From Cupriavidus lacunae (GTDB taxonomy: Bacteria; Pseudomonadota; Gammaproteobacteria; Burkholderiales; Burkholderiaceae), in assembly GCF_003353055.1 (NCBI RefSeq), contig NZ_QKWJ01000006.1, positions 155,616 to 219,615 of the forward strand: 64,000 nucleotides of DNA. The letters are read 5' to 3'. The notes under the pieces are model-generated. The model worked only from the letters and a program-made list of their open reading frames with translations, did not search any database and was not told the DNA's origin. Shown piece by piece: positions 57,755 through 64,000 of this stretch; position 1 is the stretch's first letter; the number at the start of each line of letters is the position of its first letter. Position numbers and translations under genes: made by a program.

Positions 57755-58771
57755 ATGGCTCGCAAACTGAGCATCAAGCTGGCGATCAACGAGGCGATCG
57801 ACCAGGAAATGACCCGCGACCCCAGCGTCATCATGCTGGGCGAAGACATCGTCGGCGGCGCCGGCGCGGACGGCGAGAAGGACGCCTGGGGCGGCGTGCT
57901 GGGCGTGACCAAGGGCCTGTACGCCAAGCACGGCGACCGGCTGCTGGACACGCCGCTGTCCGAATCCGCCTACGTGGGCGCCGCCATCGGCGCCGCCGCC
58001 TGCGGCATGCGCCCGATCGCCGAGCTGATGTTCATCGACTTCATGGGCGTTTGCTTTGACCAGATCTTCAACCAGGCGGCCAAGTTCCGCTACATGTTCG
58101 GCGGCAAGGCCGAGACCCCGGTGGTGATCCGCGCCATGGTCGGCGCGGGCTTTCGCGCGGCCGCGCAGCACAGCCAGATGCTGACGCCGCTGTTCACGCA
58201 TATCCCCGGCCTGAAGGTGGTGTGCCCGTCCACGCCGTACGACACCAAGGGCCTGCTGATCCAGGCGATCCGCGACAACGACCCGGTGATCTTCTGCGAG
58301 CACAAGAACCTCTATGGCCTGGAAGGGGACGTACCGGAGGGCGCGTACGCCATTCCGTTCGGCGAGGCCAATATCGTGCGCGACGGCAAGGACGTGTCGA
58401 TCGTCACCTACGGGCTGATGGTGCATCGCGCGCTGGAAGCGGCGGCGACGCTGGCCAAGGAAGGCATCGAGGCCGAGATCATCGACCTGCGCACGCTCTC
58501 GCCGCTGGACATGGACACGGTGCTGGAATCGGTCGAGAACACCGGTCGCCTGGTGGTGGTCGACGAGGCCAGCCCGCGCTGCAATATCGCCACCGATATC
58601 TCGGCGCAGGTCGCGCAGCAGGCCTTCGGCGCGCTCAAGGCCGGCATCGAGATGGTGTGCCCGCCGCATACGCCGGTGCCGTTCTCGCCCACGCTGGAGG
58701 ACCTGTATATCCCCAGCGCCGCGCAGATCGTGGCCGCCGCGCGCAAGACCATGAAGGGAGGCAAGCACTGA
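57755..58771 (+). CDS. acoB: Acetoin dehydrogenase E1 component, beta subunit
   Basis: 338 residues, full length for E1-beta. Transketolase-like segments include MLGEDIVGGAGADGEKDAWGG, DTPLSESAYVGAAIGAA and the C-terminal VDEASPRCN. It pairs with AcoA around the thiamine diphosphate site. CAGGAGACAAAC precedes the ATG, and the stop overlaps the acoC start by one nucleotide (TGATG). Confidence 0.97.
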   Translation: MARKLSIKLAINEAIDQEMTRDPSVIMLGEDIVGGAGADGEKDAWGGVLGVTKGLYAKHGDRLLDTPLSESAYVGAAIGAAACGMRPIAELMFIDFMGVCFDQIFNQAAKFRYMFGGKAETPVVIRAMVGAGFRAAAQHSQMLTPLFTHIPGLKVVCPSTPYDTKGLLIQAIRDNDPVIFCEHKNLYGLEGDVPEGAYAIPFGEANIVRDGKDVSIVTYGLMVHRALEAAATLAKEGIEAEIIDLRTLSPLDMDTVLESVENTGRLVVVDEASPRCNIATDISAQVAQQAFGALKAGIEMVCPPHTPVPFSPTLEDLYIPSAAQIVAAARKTMKGGKH

Positions 58772-59883
58772 TGGCAACCGCAATTATTCCGATCGTGATG
58801 CCCAAGTGGGGCCTGTCGATGAAGGAAGGCACGGTCAATGCCTGGCTGGTCGACGAAGGCACCGAGATTACCGTGGGCATGCCGATCCTGGATGTGGAAA
58901 CCGACAAGATCGCCAATGCGGTGGAGGCGCCCGACGCGGGCACGCTGCGCCGCAAGGTGGCGCAGGCCGGCGACGTGCTGCCGGTGAAAGCGCTGCTGGG
59001 CGTGCTGGCACCTGCGGAGGTGAGCGATGCGCAAATCGATGATTATGTCGCGGCTTATGAAACGCCGGCGGACGACGGTGGCGAAGAGGACGCCGCTGCC
59101 GCGTACCATTTTGCCGACGTCGACGGCATCCGGGTTCGCTATGCCCGCAAGGGTGACGGCGCACAGACCGTGCTCTTCATCCACGGATTTGGCGGAGACC
59201 TGGACAACTGGCTGTTCAACCTCGACCCCCTGGCCGACGCGTACACCGTTGTGGCGCTCGACCTGCCCGGCCATGGACAGTCGTCGCCGCGGCTCGCGGG
59301 CACGACGCTGGCGCAGATGGCCGGCTTTGTAGCGCGCTTCATGGACGAGACCGGGATCGAGGCGGCGCATGTGGTCGGCCACTCGATGGGCGGCGGCGTG
59401 GCCGCACAGCTGGCGGTGGATGCGCCGCAGCGGGTGCTGTCGGTGGCGCTGGTGTCGCCGGTGGGCTTCGGCGACGCCGTCAACAGCGGCTATACCGAAG
59501 GCTTCGTCAACGCGCAGTCGCGGCGCGAGCTCAAGCCCGTGGTCGAACTGCTGTTTGCCGATCCGGGGCTGGTCAGCCGCCAGATGCTGGACGACCTGCT
59601 GCGCTACAAGCGGCTGGACGGCGTCGCCGAGGCGCTGACGGCGCTGGGCCAGGGACTCTTCGGCGGCGGCCGGCAGGGCGAGCAACCCGGTCAGCGACTG
59701 GCCGGCAGCGGCAAGCGCGTGCTGGTGGTGTGGGGCGGGCAGGACCGCATCATCCCCGCCGAGCACGCTGAAGCGGCGCCGCCGGGCGCAACCGTCAAGG
59801 TTTTCCCCGATGCCGGCCACATGAGCCAGATGGAGAAAGCCAATGACTTCAATGCGCTGCTGAAGACGCACCTGGCCGGCTGA
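58771..59883 (+). CDS. acoC: Acetoin dehydrogenase E2, lipoyl domain plus alpha/beta-hydrolase fold
   Basis: 370 residues. Lipoyl domain (about 1-80) has the modified lysine K46 in VETDKIAN. An alpha/beta-hydrolase-like catalytic domain follows (about 115-370), with Ser205 in GHSMGGG, rather than the usual acyltransferase E2 domain; this is a known feature of AcoC. It accepts the acetyl group and passes it to CoA. No separate E3 (lipoamide dehydrogenase) gene lies in this window, so it must be encoded elsewhere or shared. Confidence 0.95.
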   Translation: MATAIIPIVMPKWGLSMKEGTVNAWLVDEGTEITVGMPILDVETDKIANAVEAPDAGTLRRKVAQAGDVLPVKALLGVLAPAEVSDAQIDDYVAAYETPADDGGEEDAAAAYHFADVDGIRVRYARKGDGAQTVLFIHGFGGDLDNWLFNLDPLADAYTVVALDLPGHGQSSPRLAGTTLAQMAGFVARFMDETGIEAAHVVGHSMGGGVAAQLAVDAPQRVLSVALVSPVGFGDAVNSGYTEGFVNAQSRRELKPVVELLFADPGLVSRQMLDDLLRYKRLDGVAEALTALGQGLFGGGRQGEQPGQRLAGSGKRVLVVWGGQDRIIPAEHAEAAPPGATVKVFPDAGHMSQMEKANDFNALLKTHLAG

Positions 59884-59959
59884 TGCCGCGCGCGGACGGT
59901 GCTGCCGTGCGCCGTCCGCGCTGCCTGCCTGCTTCGAACGACTCACCACAGGACACCCC

Positions 59960-60301
59960 ATGACCACAGACCCGAAAACCCGCCTTGCGGAGATCAACAA
60001 GCAATTCGGCGCGCTCGGCCAGGCCCAGCCCGCCGCCATGAGCGCCTTCCAGGGCGTGATGAAGGCGGCCACCCAGGAAGGCAGCCTGCCCGCCGCCGTC
60101 AAGGAACTGGTGGCCGTCGCGCTGGCCGTGCAGAAGGGCTGCGACGACTGCGTGCTGTTCCATACCAGCCAGGCGCTGCGCCATCGCGCGACCCGCGAGC
60201 AGCTAGCGGAAGTGCTGGCCATCAATATCGAGATGGGTGGCGGGCCCGGCGCCATGTATGCGTCGAAGGCGCTGGCGTACTTCGATGCGCTCAGCGCATA
60301 G
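59960..60301 (+). CDS. AhpD-like carboxymuconolactone-decarboxylase family protein
   Basis: 113 residues. ELVAVALAVQKGCDDCVLFH carries the CxxC plus following histidine of AhpD-like proteins, which transfer electrons from lipoylated carriers to peroxiredoxins or act as small disulfide reductases. Its place 76 nt after acoC, a lipoyl protein, fits such a role, but this is inference. The 113-aa length is normal. Confidence 0.88.
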   Translation: MTTDPKTRLAEINKQFGALGQAQPAAMSAFQGVMKAATQEGSLPAAVKELVAVALAVQKGCDDCVLFHTSQALRHRATREQLAEVLAINIEMGGGPGAMYASKALAYFDALSA

Positions 60302-60346
60302 TTGCTAGACTGGTCACGTTGCCATCCCCGGGGCAGGTGCCATCCG

Positions 60347-61105
60347 ATGCCGTTTGAATTTGTCGAGACAGCAGGTGCAGGTAACGCGGGCAACGACCCG
60401 CTGCAGGATGAACTGGCCCTGCTCGACCTCGCGGCGCAGGGCCGGCAGGTGGCGCAGCTGTGGGAGGCGCCGCTGTCGCTGGTGGTGCCGCGCACTTACC
60501 TGCGCCATGCGGCCCTGGAGACCGCGCGCGCGGACTTCGCGCAGCAGGGATGCCCGGTGTTCCTGCGCATGTCCGGGGGCGGCCTGGTGCCGCAGGGTCC
60601 CGGCATCCTCAACCTGAGCCTGGCCTACGCAGTGGCCCAGCCGCCGGGCGCGCTCAGTGACGCGGTCTACCTGCATCTGTGCCAGGTCATCGGCGCGGCC
60701 CTGCAAACGCTCGGCGTTGAGACGCACTGGCAGGCGGTGGCCGGCTCCTTCTGCGACGGCCGCTACAACCTGGCCTGGGGTCCGCCCGAAGCCGCGCGCA
60801 AGATCGCCGGCACGGCCCAGTACTGGCGACGCGCGCCTGCCGCCATGCAATCGGCCGACGGCCAGCACCACCTGGTGCTGGCCCATGCGGTGCTGCTGGT
60901 CGGCGCCGACCCCGTGCAGATCAACGGGCGTGCCAATGCCTTCGAAGCGGCCATCGACAGTGACCGGCGCTATGACGCCGGCAAGGTCGTCAGCGTGCGC
61001 GAGGCGCTGCTGGCCGGCGGGCGCGCGGTGGACGATGATGCCGCGCTGATGACGCAGGTCGCGGATGCCCTGCGGCGAAGCGTCAGGCAGACGCCGCCGC
61101 CCTAA
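60347..61105 (+). CDS. Lipoate-protein-ligase-like protein
   Basis: 252 residues from MPFEFVETAG. BPL/LplA/LipB-fold hallmarks: the lipoate/ATP loop RMSGGGLVPQGPG, and AARKIAGTAQYW with the conserved lysine. It lies at the end of the acetoin cluster, 45 nt after the AhpD-like gene, so it may attach lipoate to AcoC K46. It could instead be an octanoyl-transferase-like protein. The upstream in-frame ORF start at 60302 was rejected. Confidence 0.82.
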   Translation: MPFEFVETAGAGNAGNDPLQDELALLDLAAQGRQVAQLWEAPLSLVVPRTYLRHAALETARADFAQQGCPVFLRMSGGGLVPQGPGILNLSLAYAVAQPPGALSDAVYLHLCQVIGAALQTLGVETHWQAVAGSFCDGRYNLAWGPPEAARKIAGTAQYWRRAPAAMQSADGQHHLVLAHAVLLVGADPVQINGRANAFEAAIDSDRRYDAGKVVSVREALLAGGRAVDDDAALMTQVADALRRSVRQTPPP

Positions 61106-61113
61106 TCCCTCGC

Positions 61114-61851
61114 TCAGCCCCCTGGCAGGAAGCGGATGTCGCCATACCAGGCGCGGGCGGTGGCATTGGTGTTGTCCGTGTCGGTCAAGATGCCGTAGGC
61201 CTTGATCTGGCCCGGCGGTTCGTGGAACACCCGCTCATAGTCCTGCGTGACATTGCGGCGCAGGTCTTGCCATTTGCCGGCATCGTCCGCGCCGGATACC
61301 ACGATCATCTGCACGCGGCCGGTATGCGGGTTGGGAATGACGCTGCCGGGTGCGGCGCTGGTCGACCAGATATACATCAGCGTGGCGTAGGGCAGTTCCT
61401 CGCCGGCCAGGGTCTTGGCCAGTCGCATCATGGTGCGGTCGCCCAGCGAAAGCTTGCTCTTGTCGCCATCGAAGAAGAACACCAGGCGCGCCGGCGCATC
61501 CTCATGCGCGCCTTCGCGGTTATCGGCGCCTGGAATCGCGCCTTCGGCCTTCCAGCGCCAGGCCACCTCCGGCGTGCGGGCCAGATCCACGTTGCCTTCA
61601 TGCATCAGCGCCGAGGCGGAATGGTTGGCGTCGGCCTGGAGCACCGTGGTGTTGCCATCCGCCACGAGCTGATAGTCGGTCCTGGCCTTGCCTGCGGCGA
61701 CAGGTAGATTTTTCCAGCCCGGCGGCAATGGGCCGCCCGGCTTGAGCGCGGCGATGGCGAGTCCCGGCTTGTCGCTTTGCGCCGGCGCGGGAAGCGAGCC
61801 AAGCAGCAGCGTGGCATACAGGGCAATGCGCAAGGCGGACAGGGTCGTCAT
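61114..61851 (-). CDS. DUF3047 periplasmic protein
   Basis: 245 residues with a signal peptide (about 1-25, ending PAPAQ). DUF3047 pattern: VAWRWKAEG, DAPARLVFFFDGDKSKLS, YATLMYIWSTSAAPGSVIPN, and RAWYGDIRFLPGG at the C terminus. The function of the family is not established. It converges on the lipoate-ligase-like gene with an 8-nt gap. Confidence 0.85.
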   Translation of the reverse strand: MTTLSALRIALYATLLLGSLPAPAQSDKPGLAIAALKPGGPLPPGWKNLPVAAGKARTDYQLVADGNTTVLQADANHSASALMHEGNVDLARTPEVAWRWKAEGAIPGADNREGAHEDAPARLVFFFDGDKSKLSLGDRTMMRLAKTLAGEELPYATLMYIWSTSAAPGSVIPNPHTGRVQMIVVSGADDAGKWQDLRRNVTQDYERVFHEPPGQIKAYGILTDTDNTNATARAWYGDIRFLPGG

Positions 61852-61930
61852 GGCTGGTGGGCGCGAAACGGTTCAGACCGGAGGCAAAGCTTGTGCCTGG
61901 TGGCTGGCCTGACGCGAGCAGGCGATCGTC

Positions 61931-61961
61931 CCAAAAAAATCGCGGCCCACGCGGGGCCGCA
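61931..61961 (-). terminator. Rho-independent terminator for the 62.1-kb gene
   Basis: On the minus strand, GCGGCCC and GGGCCGC (61942-61948 and 61954-61960) pair perfectly around a 5-nt loop and are directly followed by ATTTTTTT. It lies about 120 nt beyond the stop of the gene at 62078-62899. Confidence 0.8.
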
Positions 61962-62024
61962 AATCGGGAATGCGAGGAGTGTCAGTATCCTCAGGAGACG
62001 TTATCGGCGCAAAGCGGCCTCCCA

Positions 62025-62046
62025 AGACCCCACCTTGGTGGGGTCT
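62025..62046. repeat. Perfect 10-bp hairpin downstream of the 62.1-kb gene
   Basis: AGACCCCACC and GGTGGGGTCT pair around TT. It sits 31 nt after the minus-strand stop, ahead of the T-tract terminator, so it may be a first processing or pausing hairpin. Confidence 0.5.
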
Positions 62047-62077
62047 GTCGATCACAGGGATGAAGGCGAGTGACCGC

Positions 62078-62899
62078 TTACGCGATGAGATAGGTGGAAC
62101 GCGGATCCGGGTTGATGGCCGCGCGCAATTTTCTGACATTGGCCTCCAGTTCCGCATGAGCGGCATCGAGCCAGTCCACGCGATGCCTCACAGGATCCTT
62201 GGCTGACAGGGCGCTGGCCGCGATCTCGCGCAGGAAGTAGCGCACCATGCTGCCGGCGCGCGCCGGGACCGGCATCATCCCCAGCAACTGGTGGCGCGCC
62301 AGCAGCCGGAGGCTGACGGCATGCCTCAGCCCGGCCCAGGCGGTACGGCCGAGGGCGATGTACAGGGCATCGGTGCGCATCTGCCGCACGGCGCCCAGGA
62401 ACCGGGTCTCGAAGACTTCGCGCAACATCGGCACATCCTGCAGTTCTTCCAGGGGGCCGTCGAACGCCAGGCCGCGCCGCGTGGTGGCATGCGGCAGCAA
62501 GGCGAGTGGCTGCAGGCGCTCGAAGCCGTCGTTCCACAAGGCCGCGGCGTGCGGCAGGCCGACCAGTTCCGGCACGCGGAAGTGGTCGAGCATGCGGATC
62601 AGGTTGGGCCGCACCAGCTTGCCGCCCAGCTCGACGCGGCGCTTGTTCTCGCGCTGGATCACGCGACCGGGCGCATGGGTGCGCATCAGTTCTTCGGTGA
62701 CGGCGGCGGCCAGACGCACATGGGCATGGCCGGGCGTGGTGCTGACCAGCACCAGGTGCGCCTGGGCGTTCAGGTATTCGCTAGGCACGTAGTGCATGGC
62801 ATACGTGCCGTTCTGCGCCACGACGACCGGTTTGGCAATGACGCCGGCTGCCCCCGCAAGTCGCACCTGCGCGCAATACGCTTCAATAAAGTTGGTCAA
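62078..62899 (-). CDS. Unassigned protein, weakly uracil-DNA-glycosylase-like
   Basis: 273 residues, no signal peptide. HLVLVSTTPGHAHVRLA resembles the N-terminal motif of uracil-DNA glycosylases (xGxxPG) and LYIALGRTAWAGL resembles the central LGxxA strand, but catalytic motifs are not clear, so this is tentative. The rest (RENKRRVELGGKLVRPNLI) is basic, fitting nucleic-acid binding. A Fur box lies about 320 nt upstream on its own strand. Confidence 0.55.
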   Translation of the reverse strand: MTNFIEAYCAQVRLAGAAGVIAKPVVVAQNGTYAMHYVPSEYLNAQAHLVLVSTTPGHAHVRLAAAVTEELMRTHAPGRVIQRENKRRVELGGKLVRPNLIRMLDHFRVPELVGLPHAAALWNDGFERLQPLALLPHATTRRGLAFDGPLEELQDVPMLREVFETRFLGAVRQMRTDALYIALGRTAWAGLRHAVSLRLLARHQLLGMMPVPARAGSMVRYFLREIAASALSAKDPVRHRVDWLDAAHAELEANVRKLRAAINPDPRSTYLIA

Positions 62900-63221
62900 G
62901 GCATCCCCCGCTCGCTACGGTATGTAAGCATTTTTTTTATTTTTGTGCTTTCCGTTCATGGTAAGTCGGCGATGCATGGCAGACCAAGCGCACGACCCCG
63001 GTTTGGACGGAATGCGGCGAATCCTTGGTGCGCCGGCCAACACATCTGTTGGGGCTACCCCCGAACGGGTGGGCCCAAAAACGGATTTCGCGGCGGCCAA
63101 GATACTGCACCGCCTGAGTCAGGGCGATGACACGGCGGTGGGTGCCGGAAGAAGAGATCGGACACAACAGTGTCCGGTCAACCAATTAGCTGACTCAGGC
63201 CGTGTCAGAATCCGAGTCTTT

Positions 63222-63242
63222 AAATGATAAAGATTATCATTT
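63222..63242 (-). promoter_or_regulatory. Near-consensus Fur box without an adjacent iron gene
   Basis: A 21-bp dyad AAATGATAA-AGA-TTATCATTT; the inner 15 bp match TGATAATCATTATCA at 13 positions. On the minus strand it overlaps a plausible -10 (GATAAT) preceded by TTGGCT at 17 nt. The 384-nt gap 62900-63283 contains no convincing gene, so the target is either the 62.1-kb gene or a small RNA. Confidence 0.6.
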
Positions 63243-63283
63243 GTGTGTTGACGGCAGCCAACGGAGGACCTTGTTGCGTGAGC

Positions 63284-63673
63284 TCAGGTAATCGAGGTCT
63301 GGATGGAGAATTGTCCGGACAAGGTCTTATGCACCGGGCAGCGGTTTGCCACGCGCAGCAGGTCGTCCAGGATCTGGGGCGTGAGTTCCCCGCTGACCTT
63401 GACCTCGCGGTTCATCGTATATGTGCCGTTCGCTTCCTCGTGGCCGACGGACACGTGGACTTCGGTGACTACGTAGCCCTTGCGCTTGGCGTACAGCTGC
63501 AAGGTCAGGGTAGTGCAGGCAGCCAGGGCCGAGTCCAGCAGGTCATGCGGGTTCGGATATTTCGTGTCGCCGCCGGCCGAAGCGTCCAGGTCGGCCTGCC
63601 ACTCGGCCGTGCCGTTGGTCAGGTGGCAGATGCTGTTGCCCTGGCTTGGCTTCCATGTCGCTTGGATAGTCAT
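63284..63673 (-). CDS. OsmC-family protein
   Basis: 129 residues. The two redox-active cysteines are visible: LAACTTLTLQLYAKRKG and VANRCPVHKTL. OsmC/YhfA-like proteins reduce organic hydroperoxides using thiol partners. The start at 63673 (MTIQATWKPSQ) was preferred over an in-frame ATG 33 nt upstream. No regulator is adjacent. Confidence 0.9.
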   Translation of the reverse strand: MTIQATWKPSQGNSICHLTNGTAEWQADLDASAGGDTKYPNPHDLLDSALAACTTLTLQLYAKRKGYVVTEVHVSVGHEEANGTYTMNREVKVSGELTPQILDDLLRVANRCPVHKTLSGQFSIQTSIT

Positions 63674-63802
63674 CGAACGTCCCCATCTATAAGAGAGCGG
63701 CCCCACGGGCCGGAACGGTCATTCTATAAGTAGCGCTGCTTCATGGCCGAGGCATTGAAAAAGGCACTTTTGAGGCAATTTGGCTTTTTCCCGATAAACC
63801 CC

Positions 63803-63831
63803 TTGCCAACCCCGCCGTGCTCGCATATTAT
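63803..63831 (+). promoter_or_regulatory. Upstream promoter of a probable rRNA operon
   Basis: TTGCCA (63803-63808) and TATTAT (63826-63831) are 17 nt apart and point out of the window. With the second promoter 130 nt downstream they form the tandem arrangement usual before rrn operons. Confidence 0.55.
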
Positions 63832-63956
63832 TCGCCCCCCTCGCAACACAACGCAGCGCTGCAAAGCAGACGGGGCGCGGGTTACGGGGTCGACCGGGAA
63901 GGTTGGCGCAGCGAAGTCAGCGCGCCGGCCGCAGCAAAAAAAGATTGCTGAAACGG

Positions 63957-63985
63957 TTGACGAAACGAAGAAAGCTCTGCATAAT
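63957..63985 (+). promoter_or_regulatory. Downstream promoter of a probable rRNA operon
   Basis: TTGACG (63957-63962) and CATAAT (63980-63985) are 17 nt apart and are preceded by an A-tract (GCAGCAAAAAAAG). The following CTCGTTTCTCTGCTG resembles the leader before 16S rRNA in Burkholderiales. The RNA gene itself is outside the window, so a tRNA is not excluded. Confidence 0.65.
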
Positions 63986-64000
63986 CTCGTTTCTCTGCTG

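Noticed and set aside
56525..58783. 752-residue minus-strand ORF opposite acoA and acoB
   Set aside because: Antisense shadow; acoA and acoB are full-length enzymes with intact cofactor motifs.
62937..63185. 82-residue minus-strand ORF downstream of the second Fur box
   Set aside because: TTG start, no ribosome site, no recognised family; kept only as part of the orphan-promoter observation.
63224..63733. 169-residue plus-strand ORF opposite OsmC
   Set aside because: Begins inside the Fur box and is the antisense of a clear OsmC gene.

Overview
The window is high-GC DNA with dense, strongly GC3-biased genes. It looks like a Burkholderiales chromosome, most likely Cupriavidus/Ralstonia. The best evidence is an acoR-acoXABC acetoin cluster in the order known from Ralstonia eutropha (Cupriavidus necator), together with a Bug-family (TTT) binding protein, Burkholderia-type porins and many LysR/IclR/GntR regulators. 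The species call is inference.

Layout. 1-1.9 kb: ethanolamine ammonia-lyase (eutB, cut by the window edge, and eutC). 2-9.5 kb: housekeeping and transport genes (YbaK-type deacylase, LysR, MHS-family permease, fpr, fumC with a divergent LysR, a Cys-rich four-helix protein). 9.8-15.6 kb: a zinc-ribbon protein and two large c-di-GMP proteins transcribed divergently. 15.8-19.7 kb: a three-gene ABC importer resembling 2-aminoethylphosphonate/iron types. 19.8-22.9 kb: PadR, a DMT transporter and a Fur paralogue overlapping a Cys-rich ORF, with a candidate small RNA and an apparently orphan Fur-box promoter. 22.9-28.2 kb: a giant hybrid histidine kinase, a PRC-barrel protein and a decayed porin. 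28.7-36 kb: LysR/DUF1338 divergent pair, an EF-G copy, a LuxR-type response regulator, and GntR divergent from a TTT binding protein with a palindromic operator.

36-40 kb looks like an accessory insertion. It has a ~740-bp inverted repeat, a MOSC gene, a VanB-type reductase broken by a frameshift, and an aromatic-acid-type MFS gene. 40.4-41.3 kb: DedA-rhodanese. 41.4-48.1 kb: a six-gene minus-strand operon (IclR, OPT transporter, class V PLP enzyme, peptidase E, porin, DUF1177) that reads as an uncharacterised peptide-like catabolic system. 48.3-53.1 kb: a patatin-like membrane protein, a second closely related IclR, and a luciferase-like monooxygenase.

53.3-61.1 kb: the acetoin system. AcoR (sigma-54 activator) is followed by a long perfect dyad and a consensus -24/-12 promoter, then acoX, acoA, acoB, acoC, an AhpD-like protein and a lipoate-ligase-like protein that may lipoylate AcoC. 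61.1-63.7 kb: DUF3047, an unassigned protein and OsmC, with a second orphan Fur box. The window ends in two tandem strong promoters of the kind found before rRNA operons. No CRISPR array, intact insertion sequence or tRNA was recognised.
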